NCBI GenBank assembly: GCA_013349485.1
Contig: DUZM01000094.1
Coordinates: forward strand, 1 to 11,380
Length of the DNA stretch: 11,380 nt
From: Candidatus Hydrogenedentota bacterium
GTDB lineage: Bacteria; Hydrogenedentota; Hydrogenedentia; Hydrogenedentales; SLHB01
Reading direction: 5' to 3'
Under the pieces are notes generated by a model, which saw nothing but the letters and a program-made list of their open reading frames with translations, did no database searches and was not told the origin of the DNA. Each line of letters opens with the position of its first letter. The stretch's first letter is position 1. Shown in pieces: positions 6,170 to 11,380 of this stretch. A program made the translations under genes and the position numbers.

Positions 6170-6322
6170 ACGACCGTCCTTTCCCCGAGCAACTTGCGAA
6201 AGAACGCTCGACGGTTCAGGAAAACGCGGCGAAGGTCGGCTCCGGTTGCGAAGCCACGGCGGCGGCGCCTATTCCAAGCCCCTCGAGGAACTCCGATTCC
6301 TTCACGGCAACCCGGCTGCCCC

Positions 6323-6991
6323 TTACGCCTCACCCTCGGCGTCAGCGGTCCCTTCAGCCGCCGCCTCGCCCGCCTCGGCTTCAGCCGCCTCCGCCTCCTC
6401 TGCGGCGATCTCCGCGGCCGTCTTAACCACGCGCGGCACGTGCACGGCCACAATCGTCCGTTCCGGATCGGTGACGATGGTCACGTTCTCCGGCGCCGCG
6501 AGTTGCGCCACGTGCAGGCTTTCTCCGAGGTCCAGTTCCGTGACGTCGACCGTAATCTCCGCCGGGACATCCGTCGCCAGGCATTCCACCTCGACCTCGC
6601 GCAACTGATGATCCAGTACTCCCCCCTCGACAACCCCCCGCGAGTGGCCCACAAGCGTCACCGCCACCTGCGTGGAGATCCGTTGGTCCAGGCGAATGCG
6701 CAGAAAATCCGCGTGCAGTATGTCCCCGCGAACGGGATGATGCAACACGTCCTTGAGCAAGGCCGGGCAGTTCAAGTCGGGACTTCCCTCGACCTCGAGC
6801 TGGACGACCGCATGTTCTCCTGCCCGCCCGTGAACCAGGTGCAGGAAGTCGCGCTCCTCTGCTTTGAGGCTGACCGGCGCCGCGCCCAGTCCGTACAATA
6901 CAATCGGCACCTTGCCGTTTCGCCGCGTCCGCCGGGCGCCCCCTTTCCCCAAGTCGGTTCTCGCGGCGACTTTCAGTGTCTGTAGGTCCAT
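6323..6991 (-). CDS. rplY: 50S ribosomal protein L25 (Ctc/TL5 form)
   Basis: This 222-residue protein binds 5S rRNA in the large ribosomal subunit. It is the long two-domain form (general stress protein Ctc in Bacillus, TL5 in Thermus), not the short E. coli form. The L25 domain spans about 1-95 and includes GKGGARRTRRNGKVPIVLYG (15-34) and KDVLHHPVRGDILHADFLRI (80-99). The C-terminal beta domain spans about 100-187, with EVECLATDVPAEITVDVTEL in its middle. Residues 190-222 are an Ala/Glu tail, a common acidic appendage in this family. The ATG at 6991 gives the usual N-terminus; a GGAG lies 11 bases upstream. It starts 18 bp after the prs stop, so the two are probably co-transcribed. Confidence 0.95.
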   Translation of the reverse strand: MDLQTLKVAARTDLGKGGARRTRRNGKVPIVLYGLGAAPVSLKAEERDFLHLVHGRAGEHAVVQLEVEGSPDLNCPALLKDVLHHPVRGDILHADFLRIRLDQRISTQVAVTLVGHSRGVVEGGVLDHQLREVEVECLATDVPAEITVDVTELDLGESLHVAQLAAPENVTIVTDPERTIVAVHVPRVVKTAAEIAAEEAEAAEAEAGEAAAEGTADAEGEA

Positions 6992-7009
6992 GATCGGTGC
7001 GTCTCCACG

Positions 7010-7960
7010 TCAGTTCTGAAATAGAATGCTGATGGATTTCTCCTCGTGTATTCTTCGAATGGCCTCGCCGATCAAGGGCGCAAGCGAAAGCACCTTGATC
7101 TTCGGGCACGCTGCGTTGCGCGAGGCAAGCGGGATCGAATTGCTCACTATGACCGCGTCGAGCACGGACTCGGCAATCAGATCGATGGCGCTGCCGCTGA
7201 AGACCGCATGGGTCGCGCAGGCCTTGACGTCCACGGCCCCCTTCTCTTTGACGGCCCGGGCCGCCTTGACCAGCGTGCCCGCCGTGTCAATCATGTCGTC
7301 AAAGATAAGCGCGTGCTTACCCTGCACCTCGCCAATGATATTCATTACTTCCGCGACGTTCTCTCTTGGGCGACGCTTGTCCACGATCGCAAGCGGCGTT
7401 TCAAGCCTGTTCGCCACTTCGCGCGCCCGAGCCACGCTGCCGGGATCGGGCGAGACAACGACAAGATTCGTCACGCTGTTTTCTCGGAGATAGTTCGTAA
7501 ACACGATGTCGGCCCGCAGATGGTCCAACGGGATGTCAAAAAATCCCTGGATCTGGTCGCAGTGAAGGTCCACGGTCAAGATGCGATCCACCCTTGCCGC
7601 TACAAGCAAATTCGACACCAACTTGGCCGTAATCGGCACGCGCGGCTTGTCTTTGCGATCCTGCCGGGCGTAACCGAAGTAGGGCAGCACCGCCGTCACG
7701 CGAGCCGCCGACGCACGCTTGGCCGCGTCGATGAGGATCAACAACTCCATCAGGTTGTCGTTGACCGGCGGCGCGGTCGCATTGATGACGAACACGTCCT
7801 TCCCGCGGACATTCTCGCCGATTTGGGCGTGGATCTCGCCGTCGCTGAAACGCGTGAGGGTGGCGTTGCCCAACTCGATGTCCAAATGCGCGCAAATGCC
7901 CTCGCTCAGGGCCGACGAAGCAGTGCCGCCGAACACCACCATTTCTTTGCTGTACGGCAC
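7010..7960 (-). CDS. prs: ribose-phosphate pyrophosphokinase (PRPP synthetase)
   Basis: This 316-residue class I enzyme transfers pyrophosphate from ATP to ribose 5-phosphate. The product, PRPP, feeds purine, pyrimidine, NAD, histidine and tryptophan synthesis. Visible motifs are RFSDGEI (37-43), PPVNDNLMELLILIDAAKRA (64-83), LPYFGYARQDRK (92-103), VDLHCDQIQGFF (130-141), the KRR of the catalytic flexible loop (195-197), and the PRPP-binding loop DDMIDTAGTL (221-230). SPDPGSVARAR (170-180) replaces the usual 'SPDxGGVxRAR', losing one glycine. Length matches the family. The start is GTG at 7960, with an AGG/GGA-rich site about 9 bases upstream; the internal ATG at 7942 has none. It lies 57 bp after tRNA-Gln and is probably transcribed from the promoter at 8192-8220 together with it. 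Confidence 0.97.
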   Translation of the reverse strand: MPYSKEMVVFGGTASSALSEGICAHLDIELGNATLTRFSDGEIHAQIGENVRGKDVFVINATAPPVNDNLMELLILIDAAKRASAARVTAVLPYFGYARQDRKDKPRVPITAKLVSNLLVAARVDRILTVDLHCDQIQGFFDIPLDHLRADIVFTNYLRENSVTNLVVVSPDPGSVARAREVANRLETPLAIVDKRRPRENVAEVMNIIGEVQGKHALIFDDMIDTAGTLVKAARAVKEKGAVDVKACATHAVFSGSAIDLIAESVLDAVIVSNSIPLASRNAACPKIKVLSLAPLIGEAIRRIHEEKSISILFQN

Positions 7961-8017
7961 GACGTCTTTTCCTACCTGCGCGTCAAACCGCGCTTCCCCG
8001 GGCGTCGGACTATTGTT

Positions 8018-8092
8018 TGGTTGGGGCGGCAGGATTCGAACCTGCGGGTGCCGGGACCAAAACCCGGTGCCTTACCACTTGGCTACGCCCCA
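8018..8092 (-). tRNA. tRNA-Gln (anticodon UUG)
   Basis: The minus strand folds as a full cloverleaf. The acceptor is TGGGGCG (8092-8086) with CGCCCCA (8028-8022), followed by discriminator A and an encoded CCA (8020-8018). The D-arm is GCCAAGTGGTAAGGC, the anticodon stem is CCGGG/CCCGG around loop TTTTGGT (anticodon TTG), and the T-arm is GCAGGTTCGAATCCTGC. U1-A72 is typical of tRNA-Gln. The 75-base gene with encoded CCA sits 57 bp before prs. The tRNA-Gln/prs/rplY/pth order recurs in other bacteria. Release from a joint transcript by tRNA processing would leave a monocistronic prs leader. Confidence 0.97.
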
Positions 8093-8191
8093 GCATAACT
8101 CACGTCCACGCCTACAGTTGTGAACCATGTGGAGCCCGGCGTCGTCCCGATGCGCACCCTTCTTGTTTCGGGGGCCCAGGACGAAGCAGAA

Positions 8192-8220
8192 AGTATAGCA
8201 AGCCCTGGGAGGCAAGTCAA
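8192..8220 (-). promoter_or_regulatory. sigma70 promoter for tRNA-Gln and prs
   Basis: On the minus strand, -35 TTGACT (8220-8215) is separated by exactly 17 bases from -10 TATACT (8197-8192). Each box matches the sigma70 consensus at five of six positions. Predicted transcription starts near 8185, about 93 bases before tRNA-Gln. No other gene lies between, so it probably drives the tRNA-prs-rplY-pth run. The rest of the 8093-8296 gap holds a weak stem (TGTCGC/GCGACA) but no terminator for the exchanger gene. Confidence 0.85.
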
Positions 8221-8296
8221 ACTTTCGAAGCACGGCTGTCGCACGCAGTGCGTCACAAGTTATTCGCGACAAAACGGATACGGTTCCTGCGGCGGT

Positions 8297-9265
8297 TCAG
8301 TTGCCTGCACCAAACATGAGGAATACCGAGGCGACATAGGCGATGTAAATGCCCAATAACACCGTGCCTTCCCATCGGCTCAGCCGGTGGCCGGTGATCC
8401 CAAATACGAGCAGCAACAGCGTCAGGAGCATCATGACCGGCAGATCGAAAAACCGAACCTGGCGTTTAAACGGGAGTTCCGTCGCGAGCGAACACGCACC
8501 GATCACCCAAGCCAAATTGAGGATGTTCGCCCCGATGACGTTGCCAATGGATAGCGCGCGCCGCTTCTTTACGATCCCCGTCAGACTGACCACGAGTTCC
8601 GGGGTAGAGGTCCCGATAGCCATAAATGTCAGGGAAATAACCAGTTCGCTGACGCCCAAGGCTCGGGCAAGGTGTTCGCCGCAGAAAACCATGAGCCGGC
8701 TTCCGCCCACGACGCCTCCGGCGCCGCCCACGAAAAAAAGCGCGCTTTTGGTTAATGGAAGTCGAGCATGCCCGTCGTCTTCATCCGCGGCAAGCGCGGC
8801 GTGCCGGTGGGCAAACGAGGTCCGGACCTTCAGGATCACATAAAGCAGAAAACACCCAATGAGCACGAGGCCCGTCCAACGACTGCCCTCCGGGAACGCA
8901 TACCCAAGCACACTAAACGTTGCGCTGAGGACGAGCAACTCGAACCCGCTCGCCAGGAACCCGGCCCGCACAATCCCCATGGGCGCTATCAAGGCGCACA
9001 ATCCCAGAATCAGGCCGATGTTGCAGATGGTCGAGCCGACGGCGTTGCCCACGGCCATGTCAACGTGGCCGCCCAAGGCCGCCGTGAACGAAACGGCAAA
9101 CTCGGGCAACGTGGTTGCCAAACTCACGATTGTGGCGCCAACAACGATCTCGGGAACGTGAAACCTGCGGGCAAAATCCACCGCCGCCTCGGTGAACCAG
9201 TCCGCCGCTATCACCAAGACCGCCACACTGAAAGATAAACCCAAAAGATGGAGAACCAGATGCAT
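8297..9265 (-). CDS. CaCA-family calcium/sodium antiporter
   Basis: This 322-residue inner-membrane protein of the Ca2+:cation antiporter superfamily (YrbG-like) exchanges Ca2+ for Na+ or H+. About ten hydrophobic segments fall in two homologous halves. The alpha-1 repeat is GATIVSLATTLPEF (43-56) followed by GNAVGSTICNIGLILG (73-88). The alpha-2 repeat is AIGTSTPELVVSL (217-229) followed by GNVIGANILNLAWVIG (241-256). E55 and E223 are the expected cation-binding acidic residues. A charged cytoplasmic loop (150-170) carries DEDD at 161-164, a short acidic patch. Length is typical. The ATG at 9265 gives a sensible first helix but has no clear Shine-Dalgarno. The gene is divergent from hemX and lies upstream of the tRNA promoter. 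It is probably its own transcription unit, with ion specificity unknown. Confidence 0.93.
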   Translation of the reverse strand: MHLVLHLLGLSFSVAVLVIAADWFTEAAVDFARRFHVPEIVVGATIVSLATTLPEFAVSFTAALGGHVDMAVGNAVGSTICNIGLILGLCALIAPMGIVRAGFLASGFELLVLSATFSVLGYAFPEGSRWTGLVLIGCFLLYVILKVRTSFAHRHAALAADEDDGHARLPLTKSALFFVGGAGGVVGGSRLMVFCGEHLARALGVSELVISLTFMAIGTSTPELVVSLTGIVKKRRALSIGNVIGANILNLAWVIGACSLATELPFKRQVRFFDLPVMMLLTLLLLVFGITGHRLSRWEGTVLLGIYIAYVASVFLMFGAGN

Positions 9266-9423
9266 GACGGCGCAAAGGATAACACAAAACAGACGGCAAT
9301 GCAGAACGATTTGGGCGACCTCTCGTCAATCGCGCCCGGGCACCTTCCGCCGACACTAGTCGCTGAAGCCCTGCCGCACGGATTCTGGGGAGTTTGGCCC
9401 TGTTTTCCTGCGAAACCAGCGTA

Positions 9424-9429
9424 TACAAT
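9424..9429 (+). promoter_or_regulatory. possible -10 box for hemX-hemA
   Basis: TACAAT, inside TATACAATAG, matches the sigma70 -10 at five of six positions. At the right 17-base spacing the -35 region (9401-9406, TGTTTT) is poor. It lies 73 bases before the hemX start. The rest of the 236-bp divergent gap shows no repeat, RNA gene or ORF I would defend. Confidence 0.3.
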
Positions 9430-9501
9430 AGTGTCGGATTTGCGTCGGGTATGTTTTCCGGACGTCCCCGGGTTTTGTTTGCGGCGGAAAGGGGCAACGA
9501 T

Positions 9502-10347
9502 ATGCTCACAGCGATGGATATCGCGTTCTATGCGGGCGCCGCCCTGTACGCCGGTGCTGCGCTCATCTCGTTGTATTACCTGCGCGAGGCGAACCGGCGC
9601 GCGCTCACGTTGTCCGTTGGGTTCGTCATGGCCGGCGCGCTGTGTCTCGTGGCGACATTTGCCCTTCGCTGGGCGGGCGTGAAGCGCCTCCCCCTTACGA
9701 CCGTGGCGGATGTACTGAGCTTGCTCACCGTGCTGACGTCCATCCTGATGTTGTGGCTGATCCGAAAAGAAAACGTCCGTCCGCTGTTGTGTTTCTATCT
9801 GCCGCCGCTAGCCGCGATCTGCCTGGCAAACGCAACGATCGCCCGCCCCGACCTGCACGAAGCGCCCCGCGCACTGCCGGGCCTTCCGCTTACGGTGCAC
9901 GTCGGCCTTGCCTTCCTCGCATACGGTTTGTTTTATCTGGCGGGCATGACCAGTATGGCGTACGTGTATCAAAGCCGGCGCCTCAAGCAACATCGCACCA
10001 CGGGGTTATTCCAGCGCCTGCCGTCGCTCGAGGAACTCGACCACACGCTCTTTCGAGCCGTGAAACTGGGCTATCCGTTGTTTCTTATTACGCTGATTTT
10101 TGGGGCCCTTTGGGCGCGCGTCGATCCCGATCTGTTGGGTGCGCATTGGTGGCTGGCGCCAAAGGTGGTCCTGTCGTTTGCGATGGCCGCTTTCTACGCG
10201 TTGGCCTTTCACATCCGGCGCGTCGGCCGGTTTCGCGGCCCGAAGCTGGCCTACGCGGTCTTTTTCGGTTTTGCCTTGTTTCTGACGTCTTATCTCGTGC
10301 TCGCGCTGACGGGCCTGCGTTCCTACAACTTTTGGGGGAGCTTCTGA
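9502..10347 (+). CDS. hemX: HemX/CcsA-like cytochrome c assembly membrane protein
   Basis: This 281-residue membrane protein of the CcmC/CcsA/HemX superfamily has about eight hydrophobic segments. The block HVGLAFLAYGLFYLAGMTSM (about 133-152) has the family's conserved His context. The region after GALWARVDPDLLG contains HWWLAPKVVLSF, which aligns with the 'WGsyWsWDpKEtWa' heme-handling WWD motif of true CcsA but lacks its Asp and Glu. This favours the HemX branch, which is found next to hemA and is thought to influence glutamyl-tRNA reductase abundance, over a cytochrome c synthetase. Start choice: AAGGGG (9489-9494) lies 7 bases before the ATG at 9502; an in-frame ATG at 9394 has none and would add a non-conserved 36-residue tail. 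The stop overlaps the hemA start by one base (TGATG). Confidence 0.85.
   Translation: MLTAMDIAFYAGAALYAGAALISLYYLREANRRALTLSVGFVMAGALCLVATFALRWAGVKRLPLTTVADVLSLLTVLTSILMLWLIRKENVRPLLCFYLPPLAAICLANATIARPDLHEAPRALPGLPLTVHVGLAFLAYGLFYLAGMTSMAYVYQSRRLKQHRTTGLFQRLPSLEELDHTLFRAVKLGYPLFLITLIFGALWARVDPDLLGAHWWLAPKVVLSFAMAAFYALAFHIRRVGRFRGPKLAYAVFFGFALFLTSYLVLALTGLRSYNFWGSF
10334..10340 (+). promoter_or_regulatory. strong Shine-Dalgarno for hemA inside hemX
   Basis: GGGGGAG within the last codons of hemX is 6 bases before the hemA ATG at 10347. The TGATG stop/start overlap indicates translational coupling of the pair. Confidence 0.85.
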
Positions 10348-11380
10348 TGAGCCTCGTGGTTCTGGGTCTTAACCATCATAGGAGTCCCGTCGAGTTGCGC
10401 GAGCGGCTCGCGTTCCGCCCCGAGGCCGTGCCCGGCGCCTTGACCGAACTCCATAGGCAACTGGACAAGGCGGGCGTCGCCATCCTGAGCACCTGCAACC
10501 GCGTCGAGATATACGCCAACCACAACACCGCCTCGGCCCAACGGCTTTCAAGCGGCGCAAGCGCGTTTCTGAGCCGGTACCATGACCTGCCCGAGCAGGC
10601 GTTCCAGGACGGACTCTACCAGTACGAGGGCGCCGAGACGGCGGGGCACCTCTTCCGGGTCGCCTCGAGCTTGGACAGCCTGGTCATCGGCGAGGCGCAG
10701 ATTCTCGGGCAAGTCCACGACGCGTATCTCGCGAGCCAGCGCGGCCAGGTCGCCGACAAGGTCATTCACGCCTTGTTCCAGAAGGCGTTCGCGGTGGCGA
10801 AGGCCGTGCGAAGCCGCACCCGCATAGGCGCAGGGAATGTATCGGTGAGTTCGGTGGCCGTGGACCTCGCGGCTTCGATTTTCATGGACCTTGCCGGCAA
10901 AACCGTCATGGTCATTGGGGCCGGCGAAACGGCCCGACTCACCCTTAAGAGTCTCGTCGAGCGCGGCGTCGGCAACGTGCTGGCCCTGAACCGCAGCCTC
11001 GAGAAAGCCAAAGCGATGGCCGCGTCCTGCGAAGGCGAACCGGTGGCGTTTGCCGAACTCGGCCGCCGCCTCCACCGCGCAGATATCGTCATCACCTCGA
11101 CGGCCGCGCCTGGATTTATACTCCATCCGGCGGAGTTCCAAGACGCCCTAAGGCAGCGCGACTACGCGCCCATGTTTGTCATCGATATCGCCGTGCCGCG
11201 CGACGTCGAACCCGCCGTGGCCGAGTTGGACAACGTGTACTTGTATAACATGGATGACCTCGAGGAGGTCGTGGCCGCAAACCTCGACGAGCGGCGCCGG
11301 GAGATGGCGCACGGCATGGCCATCGTCGAGCGGGGTGTCGAGCAGTTTTCTCGGTGGATGCACGCGCTCGAGGTCGAGCC
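10347..11380 (+). CDS. hemA: glutamyl-tRNA reductase, 3'-truncated by window end
   Basis: The first 344 residues are present, with no stop before the window end; the full protein is normally about 420. It reduces Glu-tRNA(Glu) to glutamate-1-semialdehyde with NADPH, the first committed step of C5-pathway tetrapyrrole synthesis. The N-terminus LVVLGLNHHRSPVELRERLA (3-22) and ILSTCNRVEIYA (46-57) place catalytic Cys at residue 50, as in E. coli. SSLDSLVIGEAQILGQV (107-123) is the family signature. VSVSSVAVDLA precedes the NADPH-binding Rossmann motif VMVIGAGETARLTLKSL (187-203). The segment MFVIDIAVPRDVEPAV, then LDNVYLYNMDDLEEVV, leads to the dimerisation domain, which is cut off. The start is set by GGGGGAG 6 bases upstream. 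The gene is coupled to hemX. Glu-tRNA reduction implies the C5 rather than the Shemin pathway. Confidence 0.96.
   Translation, partial: MSLVVLGLNHHRSPVELRERLAFRPEAVPGALTELHRQLDKAGVAILSTCNRVEIYANHNTASAQRLSSGASAFLSRYHDLPEQAFQDGLYQYEGAETAGHLFRVASSLDSLVIGEAQILGQVHDAYLASQRGQVADKVIHALFQKAFAVAKAVRSRTRIGAGNVSVSSVAVDLAASIFMDLAGKTVMVIGAGETARLTLKSLVERGVGNVLALNRSLEKAKAMAASCEGEPVAFAELGRRLHRADIVITSTAAPGFILHPAEFQDALRQRDYAPMFVIDIAVPRDVEPAVAELDNVYLYNMDDLEEVVAANLDERRREMAHGMAIVERGVEQFSRWMHALEVE

Noticed and set aside
6170..6322. Small gene or terminator in the rplY-pth gap
   Set aside because: No frame with a ribosome site and no stem with a T-tract; only short 4-bp pairings.
7046..8098. 350-codon plus-strand open frame opposite prs and the tRNA
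   Set aside because: It runs through the tRNA-Gln gene and the prs coding region. The His/Arg/Asp-rich translation has no domain.
8221..8280. Terminator for the exchanger gene
   Set aside because: The TGTCGC/GCGACA and CGCAC/GTGCG pairings have no following T-tract and overlap one another.
8120..8359. Small plus-strand frame of 79 codons
   Set aside because: It overlaps the promoter of tRNA-Gln and the end of the exchanger gene; no ribosome site or recognisable protein.
1..11380. Defence, CRISPR, phage or secondary-metabolite system
   Set aside because: No repeat-spacer array, nuclease, helicase, integrase, transposase or biosynthetic enzyme is encoded; nearly all genes are standard housekeeping genes.

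Overview
This window is about 60% GC bacterial chromosome, dense with conserved housekeeping genes. The ispE-less part of a widespread bacterial order (tRNA-Gln, prs, rplY, pth) and an accD-folC pair lie on the minus strand. A hemX-hemA pair lies on the plus strand at the right edge. The organism is probably Gram-negative. The protein at 225-1037 has the 'YANDHDEYFPP' and 'LYLDGHVEFI' features seen in pseudopilin-like proteins of Planctomycetes, Lentisphaerae and Candidatus Hydrogenedentota. Hydrogenedentota or a PVC relative is therefore my best guess, held weakly; nothing here proves a phylum.

Layout, left to right. Positions 1-203 are non-coding and look like a small repeat element: a 14-bp perfect inverted repeat at the ends encloses a 27-bp-armed imperfect palindrome. 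A plus-strand membrane-anchored protein of unknown role follows (225-1037). It converges, with an 11-bp overlap, on a minus-strand Ala-rich protein of unknown function (1027-1902). Positions 1964-8092 then form one co-directional minus-strand run. In transcription order it holds tRNA-Gln(UUG), prs (PRPP synthetase), rplY/ctc (L25), pth (peptidyl-tRNA hydrolase), ilvN (acetolactate synthase small subunit), a coiled-coil zinc-ribbon protein, accD and folC. A near-consensus sigma70 promoter (8192-8220) precedes the tRNA. A clear intrinsic terminator (4878-4909) splits the run between ilvN and the zinc-ribbon gene. Upstream of the promoter is a minus-strand CaCA-family cation exchanger (8297-9265). 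It is divergent from the plus-strand pair hemX-like/hemA (9502 to the right edge), in which hemA is cut off by the window end.

Functionally the run supplies translation (tRNA-Gln, L25, Pth), nucleotide, His and Trp precursor synthesis (PRPP), branched-chain amino acid control (IlvN), fatty acid initiation (AccD) and folate polyglutamylation (FolC). The right-hand pair starts tetrapyrrole synthesis. No stretch longer than 300 bases lacks a gene; the largest gaps are 9266-9501 (236 bp), 1-224 and 8093-8296. I found no CRISPR array, transposase, phage gene, defence locus or biosynthetic cluster, and I do not think the window holds a new multi-gene system. The most unusual parts are the left-end repeat element, the two unrecognised proteins, the structured ilvN/zinc-ribbon spacer, and a few active-site or motif substitutions in otherwise standard enzymes.
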